Notes: generated by a model from the sequence alone, not told the origin. A DNA stretch of 64,000 nucleotides from an uncultured Clostridium sp. (GCA_947644195.1 CANRZB010000003.1:59532-123531); one strand, 5' to 3'. Positions 35,733 to 43,949 are shown, counted from the first letter of the stretch. A program made the numbers and translations.

Positions 35733-38195
35733 ATGAAAGAGATTAACAAAGAAGAATTCAAAAAAGAAGTGGAAGACTATGTGAAAGTTCTTTTCCGCAA
35801 GAAGATTAAAGAAGCGGACCAACAGCAGTTATTTCAGGCTGTATCCTATGCGGTTAAGGATTTTATTGTAGATCAGTGGATGGCAACGCACAGGACTTAT
35901 GAGGAAAAGGATGTCAAGACAGTCTACTATCTGTCAATGGAATTTTTGACAGGCCGGGCATTGGGCAATATTATCATTAATTTAAAAGGAAATAAGGCAA
36001 TCAAGGAAGCGATTGAGGAGCTGGGGATGGATCTGGATGTTATTGAAGACCAGGAACCAGATGCTGCCTTGGGGAATGGTGGTTTAGGCCGTCTGGCCGC
36101 CTGCTTCCTGGATTCGCTGTCTACCTTGGGCTATCCGGCATATGGATGTGGCATCCGTTATAAATACGGAATGTTTGCACAGGCGATTGAAAATGGCTAT
36201 CAGGTGGAAAAGCCAGATGACTGGTTGAAAGATGGAAATCCATTTGAAATCAAACGGCCGGAGTATGCTGTGGAAGTAAAATTTGGCGGTTACGTGGCAA
36301 TTCGCAAGGATGAAAATGGAAAAGATGTGTTTACCCAGGAGGATTACCAGTCAGTACGTGCGGTTCCTTATGACATGCCAATTGTGGGTTACAATAATAA
36401 TGTAGTCAACACACTTTGTATCTGGGATGCAGAGGCGATCAATACGTTTAACCTTAGTTCCTTTGATAAGGGCGATTATCAGAAAGCCGTAGAGCAGGAG
36501 AATCTGGCACGTACCATTTGCGAGGTGCTGTATCCGAACGATAACCATATGGCGGGCAAGGAATTGCGTCTGAAGCAGCAATATTTCTTCGTGTCAGCCA
36601 GTGTGCAGCGTGCGGTGGCAAAATATATGGCTTCCCACTCAGATATTCATAGAATTTATGAAAAAGTATGTTTCCAGTTAAATGATACCCATCCAACAGT
36701 TACAGTAGCCGAGCTGATGCGGATTCTGATGGATGAATACGGCCTGGAGTGGGACGAGGCATGGAGCATTACCAATAAAACATGTGCATATACCAACCAT
36801 ACGATTATGTCAGAAGCACTAGAGAAATGGCCATTAGAGTTGTTCTCACGCCTGCTTCCTCGCATTTACCAGATTATTGAAGAGATCAACCGCCGTTTTA
36901 TCCTGGATATCCAGGCAGCTTATCCAGATGATTACGGTAAGGTAGAGCGCATGGCGATTATCTATGATGGGCAGGTCAAGATGGCACATTTGGCGATTGC
37001 CGCTAGTTTTTCTGTAAATGGTGTTGCCAGACTGCATACGGAAATCTTAAAGAACCAGGAGTTAAAGGATTTCTATCTGATGATGCCAGAGAAGTTTAAT
37101 AACAAAACAAATGGAATCACACAGCGTCGTTTCCTCCTGCACGGCAATCCGTTGCTGGCAGACTGGGTAACCAGGAAAATTGGAGATGACTGGATTACCA
37201 ATTTATCGCATATTAATGAATTGTCTGTCTATGCAGATGATGAGCTGAGCCAGAAAGAATTCATGAATATTAAGTACCAGAACAAGGTCCGTTTGGCAGA
37301 ATATATCAAGAAGCACAATGGCATTGAAGTAAATCCACGTTCCATCTTCGATGTACAGGTCAAGAGGTTGCATGAATATAAGCGACAGCTTTTGAATATT
37401 CTGCATGTGATGTATCTGTACAATGATCTCAAGAGAAATCCAGAGAAGGAGTTCTATCCGAGAACCTTTATCTTTGGTGCAAAGGCATCCGCCGGATATC
37501 ATCGGGCAAAACAGATTATCAAACTGATCAATAGTGTGGCCGACGTTGTCAACAATGACAAGTCTATCCATGATAAGATCAAAGTGGTATTTATCGAGAA
37601 CTATCGGGTATCCAATGCTGAAATTATCTTTGCGGGAGCCGATGTATCGGAGCAGATTTCCACGGCAAGTAAAGAGGCGTCTGGTACTGGTAATATGAAG
37701 TTTATGTTAAACGGTGCGTTGACGCTGGGAACGATGGACGGTGCTAATGTAGAGATTGTTGAGGAAGTAGGCAAAGAAAATGCATTTATCTTTGGGATGT
37801 CTTCCGATGAAGTCATTGCCTATGAGCATAATCATGAATATAACCCTCGTGATATCTACAATATGGATTCAGAGATCCGCGAAGTACTGACGCAGTTAGT
37901 GGATGGAACCTATGCACCAGGTAATCCAGAAGAGTTCCGTGGAATTTATAATTCGCTGTTAGATGGTGACGGTGGGCGTGCCGACATGTACTTTATCCTA
38001 AAGGATTTCCGTTCCTATGCAGAGGCACAGAAACGGGTGGAGGAAGCATATCGTGATACCGCACGTTGGGCAAAATCTGCAATGTTAAATACTGCAAAAT
38101 GTGGAAAATTCTCATCAGACCGTACCATTGAAGAATATGCGCAGGAATTATGGAAACTAGAAAAAGTGACCGTAGAGGTACCAGATAACGAATAA
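35733..38195 (+). CDS. glgP: Glycogen/maltodextrin phosphorylase
   Basis: An 820-aa GT35 enzyme that phosphorolyses alpha-1,4-glucan ends to glucose 1-phosphate. The pyridoxal-phosphate Lys656 lies in GTGNMK, followed by the conserved LNGALTLGTMDGANVEI region; ALGNGGLGRLAACFLDS forms the N-terminal active-site loop. Length is normal. The ATG at 35733 has GGAGG 9 bases upstream; the earlier in-frame ATG at 35703 has no ribosome site. It is probably monocistronic with respect to other glg genes, none of which is nearby. Confidence 0.96.
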   Translation: MKEINKEEFKKEVEDYVKVLFRKKIKEADQQQLFQAVSYAVKDFIVDQWMATHRTYEEKDVKTVYYLSMEFLTGRALGNIIINLKGNKAIKEAIEELGMDLDVIEDQEPDAALGNGGLGRLAACFLDSLSTLGYPAYGCGIRYKYGMFAQAIENGYQVEKPDDWLKDGNPFEIKRPEYAVEVKFGGYVAIRKDENGKDVFTQEDYQSVRAVPYDMPIVGYNNNVVNTLCIWDAEAINTFNLSSFDKGDYQKAVEQENLARTICEVLYPNDNHMAGKELRLKQQYFFVSASVQRAVAKYMASHSDIHRIYEKVCFQLNDTHPTVTVAELMRILMDEYGLEWDEAWSITNKTCAYTNHTIMSEALEKWPLELFSRLLPRIYQIIEEINRRFILDIQAAYPDDYGKVERMAIIYDGQVKMAHLAIAASFSVNGVARLHTEILKNQELKDFYLMMPEKFNNKTNGITQRRFLLHGNPLLADWVTRKIGDDWITNLSHINELSVYADDELSQKEFMNIKYQNKVRLAEYIKKHNGIEVNPRSIFDVQVKRLHEYKRQLLNILHVMYLYNDLKRNPEKEFYPRTFIFGAKASAGYHRAKQIIKLINSVADVVNNDKSIHDKIKVVFIENYRVSNAEIIFAGADVSEQISTASKEASGTGNMKFMLNGALTLGTMDGANVEIVEEVGKENAFIFGMSSDEVIAYEHNHEYNPRDIYNMDSEIREVLTQLVDGTYAPGNPEEFRGIYNSLLDGDGGRADMYFILKDFRSYAEAQKRVEEAYRDTARWAKSAMLNTAKCGKFSSDRTIEEYAQELWKLEKVTVEVPDNE

Positions 38196-38234
38196 CTGGC
38201 GGATATCAGGATAAACCTGAGATTCGCACTAAGT

Positions 38235-38271
38235 ATGGACAGCTTTGGCAGGAATCTCTGGAGCTGTCCAT
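38235..38271. repeat. 10-bp hairpin downstream of glgP
   Basis: ATGGACAGCT (38235-38244) pairs perfectly with 38262-38271 around a 17-base loop. No T-run follows directly; it could be a weak terminator of glgP or a leader element of the next gene. Confidence 0.5.
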
Positions 38272-38312
38272 GTTGCACATCCATTCTTTTTCTATGAGGG
38301 AGGTAATCGCTT

Positions 38313-38972
38313 ATGAGTAGTTTGTTAGAAAGACAAGTTAAAATTCCGGCAAAGGTAAATCATAAAATTGAGTTAAAGGCTATACCCGGACATTTTGCAA
38401 CCAACCATTCACACATCAACTATTATCTGGATATTACGCCGATAAAGTGCAGGCATAATGAAGCACAGTTGGCGGCAAAGGAGTTTGTCAAGCAGTATAT
38501 GCATAATCATATTGTTGATACGATTGTTTGTATGGATGGCTGTGAAGTGATTGGGGCGTATCTGGCAGAAGAATTAACCTCGATGGGAATTATGTGCCTG
38601 AACTCCCACGAGTGTGTTAATGTGATTACACCTGAGATTAATACCGGTGGACAGGTTATTTTTCGGGAAAATGTAGAGGCAATGTTAAGAAATAAACATG
38701 TGGTGTTGCTGATTGCCAGCGCTACCACTGGTAAGACGATAGAGCAGAGTATGCAGGCGATCCAATACTACGGTGGAATGGTGGAGGGGGTCTCCGCAAT
38801 TTTTGCCGCTGTTGAGGAAGTAAATGGAATTAAGATTGATTCCATCTATCACGTTTCCGATATTAACGACTATCAGAATTATGAATTGGGAAAATGCCCA
38901 TATTGTCAGGCAAATCATAAGCTGGACGCTATTGTCAATAGTTACGGGTATTCCTTGATTGAAAAAATGTAA
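38313..38972 (+). CDS. Phosphoribosyltransferase-family protein (orotate PRTase-like)
   Basis: A 219-aa type I PRTase fold. The PRPP-binding stretch reads VVLLIASATTGKTIEQS; in most family members two acidic residues precede the TTG loop, and here they are replaced by Ala-Ser. Near the end CPYC may bind a metal. The sequence resembles orotate phosphoribosyltransferase-like proteins of clostridia that are annotated by fold only, so catalysis is uncertain. GAGGGAGG precedes the ATG. Confidence 0.72.
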   Translation: MSSLLERQVKIPAKVNHKIELKAIPGHFATNHSHINYYLDITPIKCRHNEAQLAAKEFVKQYMHNHIVDTIVCMDGCEVIGAYLAEELTSMGIMCLNSHECVNVITPEINTGGQVIFRENVEAMLRNKHVVLLIASATTGKTIEQSMQAIQYYGGMVEGVSAIFAAVEEVNGIKIDSIYHVSDINDYQNYELGKCPYCQANHKLDAIVNSYGYSLIEKM

Positions 38973-39069
38973 AAAAGCATTAAGATGAACCTAAAAAATG
39001 GGCGTATTCCTTTATTTTGATTGGAACAATAAGGTGATTTTGAAATTCATTTTTTGGGTCAAACATGGT

Positions 39070-39098
39070 GCATAATATTCCTTTGTTTACAGATAATA
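39070..39098 (+). promoter_or_regulatory. Possible sigma-G-type promoter of spoVT
   Basis: GCATA (39070-39074), 17-base spacer, GATAATA (39092-39098), close to the forespore sigma-G pattern (GNATR, CATNNTA). spoVT is sigma-G dependent in Bacillus. Found by eye; AT-rich context makes chance similarity possible. Confidence 0.4.
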
Positions 39099-39141
39099 CT
39101 ATCAGACTGGATAGAATAAATGTAAATGGAGGAGTGTTAAT

Positions 39142-39687
39142 ATGAAAGCGACAGGCATAACTAGGCGGATCGACGATTTGGGCAGAGTAGTTATCCCGAA
39201 AGAAATCCGTCGGACATTGCGGATTCGGGAAGGAGATCCGTTAGAGATATATACCGATCAGGAAGGCGGCATCATCTTAAAAAAATATTCCACGATGGAA
39301 GATCTCAGTGATTTTGCAGGGAAATATGCAGATGCCCTCGCACAGACAACGGGATATATGGTTGCAATTTCGGACCGGGAACGCATTATTGCAGCTTCTG
39401 GTGTTGGGAAAAGAGATCTGCTACATCAGGCAGTCAGCCGGGAATTGGAAAGACTGATAGATAACCGGGAAAGTGTTCTGGCTTCTGGAATGGATCAAAA
39501 ATATCGTCCCGTTGCGGGAGAGCAGCATCCTTTTTATTATGAAGCAGTTCACCCAATTATCTGTGAGGGCGATGCGGTAGGGGCGGTAATTTTATTGAGC
39601 AATAATCCAAAGGATACCTTTGGGGAAACAGAAAAAAAACTTGCTGCAACGGCTGCTAATTTTTTGGGAAGGCAGATGGAGCAATAA
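39142..39687 (+). CDS. spoVT: Stage V sporulation protein T
   Basis: A 181-aa forespore transcription regulator. The AbrB-type swapped-hairpin DNA-binding domain is at 1-50 (MKATGITRRIDDLGRVVIPKEIRRTLRI) and a GAF-like domain fills the remainder, the exact SpoVT architecture. It adjusts sigma-G regulon expression late in sporulation. GGAGGAGTG precedes the ATG. The order spoVT, then (after an insertion) rqcP-yabP-yabQ matches the Bacillus neighbourhood. Confidence 0.95.
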   Translation: MKATGITRRIDDLGRVVIPKEIRRTLRIREGDPLEIYTDQEGGIILKKYSTMEDLSDFAGKYADALAQTTGYMVAISDRERIIAASGVGKRDLLHQAVSRELERLIDNRESVLASGMDQKYRPVAGEQHPFYYEAVHPIICEGDAVGAVILLSNNPKDTFGETEKKLAATAANFLGRQMEQ

Positions 39688-39795
39688 TCTTGACGTGCAA
39701 TATCTCATATGATAGGATACATTTGAAGGATAAATAGGGACGGATTCATACGTTGGAATTCCGTTTTTACAAGTTCAGTGACAGGGGTGATTTGT

Positions 39796-40134
39796 ATGTC
39801 AATGACGAAAGAGTTAAAGGAAATGGGATGTGACATGGACGAGACCATGGAGCGTTTCATGGATGACGAAGAATTTTATGTGGAGTGTTTCCGTAAATTT
39901 GTGGAAGACAGGGAATTGGAAAGTCTGGGAGATCTCATGATATCCAGAGATTTGGAGGAATCCTTTACACGGGCACATACGTTAAAGGGAACGTTAGGAA
40001 ATCTCGGATTGATACCATTATTTGATCAAATGGTAGGGATTGTTGAATGTTTGCGTAAGGGTGATATGCTGCATGCATTACAGAAGTATCAGCCATTGAT
40101 GGAAGATTGGGAGCGATATAAAAATCTCCTTTGA
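39796..40134 (+). CDS. Stand-alone histidine phosphotransfer (HPt) protein
   Basis: A 112-aa all-helical protein with the HPt motif AHTLKGTLGNLGL; His61 is the likely phosphoacceptor. HPt proteins relay phosphate between receiver domains of hybrid kinases and response regulators. No kinase or regulator gene is adjacent, but the hybrid kinase at 6852-10244 lacks an HPt domain. The ATG at 39796 lies after AGGGGTGA. It has been inserted between spoVT and hup. Confidence 0.85.
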   Translation: MSMTKELKEMGCDMDETMERFMDDEEFYVECFRKFVEDRELESLGDLMISRDLEESFTRAHTLKGTLGNLGLIPLFDQMVGIVECLRKGDMLHALQKYQPLMEDWERYKNLL

Positions 40135-40242
40135 AAATTATCATACAGTTGTAGAGTGTAGCATATTATTCTGTCTACAACAGTAGAATGTTATAGATTT
40201 TTTAATTTTTATAATATTTCTCAAGAGAATTCGCGAAAAACC

Positions 40243-40271
40243 TTGACAAATGGCTATAATAAGGGTATAAA
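40243..40271 (+). promoter_or_regulatory. Strong sigma-A promoter of hup
   Basis: TTGACA (40243-40248), 17-base spacer, TATAAA (40266-40271), in an AT-rich stretch. Confidence 0.8.
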
Positions 40272-40322
40272 TAAACATGTAAGTTTTACGGAAATATTAA
40301 TTTATTTGAGGAGGATTCATTC

Positions 40323-40595
40323 ATGAACAAAACAGACTTAGTCGCAGCAATCGCTGAGAAAACTGATCTTTCCAAGAAAGATTCTGAAAAGGCTTTAAAG
40401 GCTTTTATTGAGACAGTAACGGACGAGTTAGCAAAAGGTGAGAAGATCCAGTTAGTTGGCTTCGGTACTTTTGAAGTAGCACAGAGAGCTGCTCGTGATG
40501 GTAGAAACCCATTGACAGGTGAGCCAATGAAGATTAAGGCTTCTAAGGCACCTAAATTTAAGGCTGGTAAGGCTTTAAAGGATGCTGTGAACTAA
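40323..40595 (+). CDS. hup: DNA-binding protein HU
   Basis: A 90-aa nucleoid protein of the HU/IHF family with the N-terminal helical dimer ([20 protein letters not shown]), the GFGTFE strand, the DNA-minor-groove arm ([15 protein letters not shown]) and the C-terminal helix. It bends and compacts DNA. GAGGAGG precedes the ATG. A terminator follows. Confidence 0.96.
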   Translation: MNKTDLVAAIAEKTDLSKKDSEKALKAFIETVTDELAKGEKIQLVGFGTFEVAQRAARDGRNPLTGEPMKIKASKAPKFKAGKALKDAVN

Positions 40596-40622
40596 TTTTT
40601 TACAGTATAGACGTTAATTAGG

Positions 40623-40650
40623 AGAGACTGTCGGACAGGCAGTCTCTTTT
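40623..40650 (+). terminator. Intrinsic terminator after hup
   Basis: Stem AGAGACTG (40623-40630)/CAGTCTCT (40640-40647), 9-base loop, short T-run. Being modest, it may allow readthrough into rqcP. Confidence 0.75.
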
Positions 40651-40689
40651 ATAGCTTACGGGAAAAAGAACAGAAAGCAGGGAGGATAT

Positions 40690-40929
40690 ATGCGTTTAGA
40701 TAAATATCTAAAGGTTTCCCGGTTAATCAAGAGGCGGCCTGTTGCCAACGAAGCCTGTGATGCCGGAAGAATTAAGGTAAATGACAAAGTGGCGAAAGCA
40801 TCCCAGAAAATCAAAGTAGGTGATATCATAGAGATTACCTTTGGGGATAAGGTGGTCAGAGCAGAGGTCTTAAGCACTGTGGAAACCTACAATAAAGAGG
40901 AGGCAAAAGAACTTTATAAGCTGTTATAG
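40690..40929 (+). CDS. rqcP: S4-domain ribosome-associated quality-control protein RqcP
   Basis: A 79-aa S4 RNA-binding protein ([36 protein letters not shown]). RqcP (YabO) stabilises the P-site tRNA on obstructed 50S subunits during alanine tailing by RqcH. It lies between hup and yabP as in Bacillus and most Clostridia. AGGGAGG precedes the ATG. Confidence 0.9.
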   Translation: MRLDKYLKVSRLIKRRPVANEACDAGRIKVNDKVAKASQKIKVGDIIEITFGDKVVRAEVLSTVETYNKEEAKELYKLL

Positions 40930-40957
40930 CATATTTGCACCAAGCCCTTCATAAATT
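40929..40957 (+). promoter_or_regulatory. Sigma-E-type promoter of yabP-yabQ
   Basis: GCATATT (40929-40935), 14-base spacer, CATAAATT (40950-40957); the sigma-E pattern is about KMATATT, N14-15, CATACAMT. yabP and yabQ are mother-cell genes in Bacillus. The -10 overlaps the left arm of the terminator at 40945-41017. Confidence 0.6.
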
Positions 40958-41017
40958 GTGTAGTAGAGGCACTGTAATGAGAGACAGGCAGACTGCATCA
41001 TGGATGAAGGGTTTTTT
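40945..41017 (+). terminator. Long-loop terminator between rqcP and yabP
   Basis: CCCTTCAT (40945-40952) pairs with ATGAAGGG (41004-41011), followed by six T. The 51-base loop can hold smaller hairpins. It would stop transcripts coming from hup-rqcP. Confidence 0.55.
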
Positions 41018-41084
41018 GTATTTGCGCCGCCCGTATCATGCCTGCAATGTGAAATGAGAAAAGCGCTTCGGAATGGAGGAAGGT

Positions 41085-41384
41085 ATGGAAGAACGAAGAA
41101 TGGAAGATAGACCGAGAAACAGCGTACATAAGGTGTATATCAACGCCCGTAAAACTGCGGTATTATCAGGAGTGAGGGATGTTCTTTCTTTTGATGCAGC
41201 AGAGGTTTATTTGGAGACAGAGCAGGGTGTATTGCTGATCCGGGGAGATGAATTGCATGTGAATCGTTTGTCTTTGGAAAAGGGAGAAATCGATATAGAT
41301 GGCAGAATTGATAGTCTGGCATATTCTGATGTTGAGGAGACCGGGAAAAAGGCAGCTTCATTTCTAGGGAGGTTATTCCAGTGA
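41085..41384 (+). CDS. yabP: Sporulation protein YabP
   Basis: A 99-aa protein with the YabP core: NARKTAVLSGVRDVLSFD, an EVYLETEQGVLLIRGDELHV strand pair and LSLEKGEIDIDG. YabP is a spore-coat/cortex factor localised through SpoIVA in the mother cell. GGAGG stands 5 bases before the ATG at 41085; the earlier in-frame ATG at 41073 lacks a site. yabQ starts within its stop codon. Confidence 0.92.
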   Translation: MEERRMEDRPRNSVHKVYINARKTAVLSGVRDVLSFDAAEVYLETEQGVLLIRGDELHVNRLSLEKGEIDIDGRIDSLAYSDVEETGKKAASFLGRLFQ

Positions 41385-42079
41385 AGCAATTAATTGCGCA
41401 GCAGGTACAGTTTATTCTGTTAATGACAATGAGTGGAATGTCACTGATGGCAGGCTATGATGTGCTGCGCTTGTTCCGGTGGCTGATTCCGCACGGAGAG
41501 ATTGCGGTTGCCGTGGAAGATCTATTTTATTGGATGGTGGTTTCCGTGCCTGTATTCTATCTTTTTCTGGCGTTTCATGATGGTATGATTCGCTGGTATG
41601 GCCTGGTATCGGTTTTTGGCGGTATCGTATTGTATGAATATGGGCTCAGCCGTCCGGTACGTAGCCGGGTTTCTGGTTTCTTCAATCGGCTACGAAAGAA
41701 ATGGCAGCAAAAGAGGAAGAAAGCACGGGAGGAAAAAAGGAAGAAAAGACAATTAGAGGCGGAGAAGAGACAGCAAAAACGGAAAGCGGAGGAAGAAAGA
41801 AGACGAGAAATAGAAAAGCAGGAGGAAGAAAAGAGACAGAAGAGGCAGAAAGAGGAAGAGGAAAGAAGACGAGAAATAGAAAAGCAGAGGGAAGAAAAAA
41901 GACAGAAGAGGCAGAAAGAGGAAGAGAAAAGAAGACGAGAAATAGAAAAGCAGAGGGAAGAAAAAAGACAAAAGAGGCAGAAAGAGGAAGAGGAAAGAAG
42001 GCGGAAAAAAGAAAAGCAGGAGGAAGAAAAAAGACGGCAGAGGCAGAAAGAGAGAGAAGGAAAAAAGCGGCTCAAATAG
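41381..42079 (+). CDS. yabQ: Sporulation protein YabQ with a long repetitive charged tail
   Basis: A 232-aa membrane protein. Residues ~1-95 are the YabQ domain with three hydrophobic helices (QQVQFILLMTMSGMSLMAGYD near the start); YabQ is needed for spore cortex formation in Bacillus. Residues ~105-232 are almost only Lys, Arg, Glu and Gln, including four 22-residue repeats (residues 140-227) predicted to form one long charged helix. Typical YabQ proteins are shorter and lack such an array. The start is GTG, overlapping the yabP stop. Confidence 0.88.
   Translation: MKQLIAQQVQFILLMTMSGMSLMAGYDVLRLFRWLIPHGEIAVAVEDLFYWMVVSVPVFYLFLAFHDGMIRWYGLVSVFGGIVLYEYGLSRPVRSRVSGFFNRLRKKWQQKRKKAREEKRKKRQLEAEKRQQKRKAEEERRREIEKQEEEKRQKRQKEEEERRREIEKQREEKRQKRQKEEEKRRREIEKQREEKRQKRQKEEEERRRKKEKQEEEKRRQRQKEREGKKRLK
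41798..42061 (+). repeat. Four 66-bp tandem repeats in yabQ
   Basis: Units start at 41798, 41864, 41930 and 41996; the first three are nearly identical, the fourth is diverged. Each encodes 22 charged residues (RRREIEKQ, then a K/R/E-rich run). The repeats lack stop codons in several frames on both strands, which produces long spurious ORFs. Confidence 0.9.
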
Positions 42080-42163
42080 ATAAGCGGGAGAAAGTATTGC
42101 CAGTTAATAGGAAAAAGACACAAAAAAAGGAGGCATAATTAAGGCAGTTTTAACAAAATAATC

Positions 42164-42191
42164 TTGACTTTTCACCGCAATATGGTAAAAT
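42164..42191 (+). promoter_or_regulatory. Promoter of the candidate small RNA
   Basis: TTGACT (42164-42169), 16-base spacer, TAAAAT (42186-42191). Confidence 0.6.
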
Positions 42192-42197
42192 TAACTA

Positions 42198-42333
42198 TAG
42201 TTATATGGGGTGTGTTTGTCACTGGTGTCGAGGGAGAAGGCAGGGACATCAGAGGACAAATACAAAAATTATGGTTTTCATTATATTTGTTTCTACCTTA
42301 TAAAGTGGGCTGTTCGAAAGAACAGCTCATTTT
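42198..42333 (+). ncRNA. Candidate structured small RNA between yabQ and trkH
   Basis: A promoter at 42164-42191 and a terminator at 42306-42333 bound about 135 nt with no convincing gene. Inside is a two-part hairpin: outer stem 42212-42220/42255-42263 (9 bp, one G-U), inner stem 42222-42229/42245-42252 (8 bp, one G-U), and a purine-rich 15-base loop (42230-42244). I do not recognise an Rfam class. A short in-frame ORF through this region has no ribosome site and runs past the terminator. Confidence 0.5.
42306..42333 (+). terminator. Terminator hairpin with GAAA tetraloop
   Basis: Ten-pair stem 42306-42315/42320-42329 closed by GAAA, followed by TTTT and a T-rich stretch. It also lies just past the 3' end of trkH on the other strand. 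Confidence 0.75.
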
Positions 42334-42339
42334 ATGTCT

Positions 42340-43845
42340 TTATTTTTTTAAACGGATGGTTTTAGATTGATTCTGGCGCTTTCCACTGCCAACATGCTGT
42401 TGTGCAAACATTTCTTTCCAAAGGGTAGGATGGCATAGGATTAGCAGAGGGAAAAGTTCCAGGCGACCGGCCAGCATATCGAACATCAGGACGAATTTGG
42501 ACAGGGGCGTGAAAAAGCCAAAGTTTTGTGTCGGCCCAACATGATCCAACCCTGGTCCAATATTGTTAATCGTCGTTGCCACAGCCGTAAAATTGGTAAT
42601 CAGGTCATGATCTTCCAAGGACACCAGGAATAGGGAGGCAGCAAAGATCAGAACAAAAGTTACCAGAAATACATTGGTTGCCCGCACAACTTCATGCTCC
42701 ACCGGTTTATGTTCAAAGTTAATTTTCCGTACAATTTTGGGATGGATGTAGGAAGTCAATTCTTTTCCCAAGCTTTTTACCAGAATGACGATCCGGGATA
42801 CCTTGATACCACCCCCGGTACTACCGGCGCACGCGCCAATAAACATCAGCATGACCAGAATCGTCCGCGAAGTTTCAGACCAGGTATTAAAATCCGTGGT
42901 AGCATAACCCGTAGAAGATATGATGGATGCAACCTGGAAACAGGCATGTCGCAGGGCATCGCTGGTATTCATGGCTGTCTGCATCAAATGCGTAAAGATA
43001 ATTAGGGAGGCACAGACGATGATCAGTAGAAAGTAGCGCACCTCCTCCATGCGAAAGGCTTTTTTCCAATGATGGTATAAAATATAATAATAGGCATTAA
43101 AGTTAATGGCAAATAAAATCATAAATACAGTAACAACCCATTGGATATAGGGAGAATATCCTCCAATGCTGTCATTTCTTACACCGAAGCCTCCGGTTCC
43201 CGCTGTGCCAAAAGAGATGCACAGTGTGTCGAATAGAGGCATGCGTCCAGCCAGAAGCAGCAGTATTTCGAGAATAGTCATGCTTAGATAGATCAGATAT
43301 AGGATTCGGGCAGTTGTTTTTAACTTAGGTTTTAATTTGCTGACAGATGGTCCCGGGCTTTCTGCCCGCATCAGGTTCATATGGGAACCGCCGCTCAGTG
43401 GAATAATCATTAACAGAAAAACCAAAACTCCCATGCCACCAATCCAGTGGGTAAAGCTGCGCCACATTAAATGGCAGTGATCCAGAGCTTCTACATCGCT
43501 GAGGATGGAAGCGCCGGTCGTCGTAAACCCGGAAATTGTTTCAAACAGTGCATCTACATAGGAAGGAATGGCGTTGCTGAGATAAAACGGCAAGGAGCCA
43601 AAGAGACTTAAAACGATCCAGCTTAGTGCAGTAGCGACACAGCCTTCCTTCAGATAAAATACAAAATCTTTGGGTTTTACCCAAGACATTGCTGTTCCGA
43701 TGACAGCGCAAAACAGGGCAATTAATAAATACCAGAATCCAGACTGTTCCTGATAAACGATAGCGGTCAGAACAGGCAGCAATAATAAAAGCGCCTCAAT
43801 CCTTAAAATATATCCTAAAATATATCGTATGACAGATTTGTTCAT
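42340..43845 (-). CDS. trkH: Potassium uptake channel subunit TrkH/KtrB type
   Basis: A 501-aa membrane protein with the four-fold pore repeat of K+ translocators; each selectivity-filter loop keeps its Gly: SGFTTTGAS, GTAGTGGFGV, SSTGYATTD and NNIGPGLDHVG. It forms the K+ path that TrkA gates. The ATG at 43845 (GGAAG upstream) is chosen over an ORF start 78 bases earlier that would add an unrelated leader. It lies downstream of trkA in the same orientation (104-base gap), forming one K+ uptake unit. Confidence 0.94.
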   Translation of the reverse strand: MNKSVIRYILGYILRIEALLLLLPVLTAIVYQEQSGFWYLLIALFCAVIGTAMSWVKPKDFVFYLKEGCVATALSWIVLSLFGSLPFYLSNAIPSYVDALFETISGFTTTGASILSDVEALDHCHLMWRSFTHWIGGMGVLVFLLMIIPLSGGSHMNLMRAESPGPSVSKLKPKLKTTARILYLIYLSMTILEILLLLAGRMPLFDTLCISFGTAGTGGFGVRNDSIGGYSPYIQWVVTVFMILFAINFNAYYYILYHHWKKAFRMEEVRYFLLIIVCASLIIFTHLMQTAMNTSDALRHACFQVASIISSTGYATTDFNTWSETSRTILVMLMFIGACAGSTGGGIKVSRIVILVKSLGKELTSYIHPKIVRKINFEHKPVEHEVVRATNVFLVTFVLIFAASLFLVSLEDHDLITNFTAVATTINNIGPGLDHVGPTQNFGFFTPLSKFVLMFDMLAGRLELFPLLILCHPTLWKEMFAQQHVGSGKRQNQSKTIRLKK

Positions 43846-43949
43846 TGTTGGCTTCCAATCCTTTCTTGTCGAATAGGAAATTCCTCCTATTCGATAAAAA
43901 CATTCCGTGTGGGCACTGAACATCCGGTGGATGTTCGTTTCGTATCGTC

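Noticed and set aside
41798..42061. Regular direct repeats as a possible CRISPR array
   Set aside because: The repeats are contiguous without spacers and encode an in-frame charged helix; no cas genes are present.
41575..42138. Long ORFs on the minus strand and in the +1 frame across yabQ
   Set aside because: They result from the stop-free 66-bp purine-rich repeats and have no start signals or known domains.
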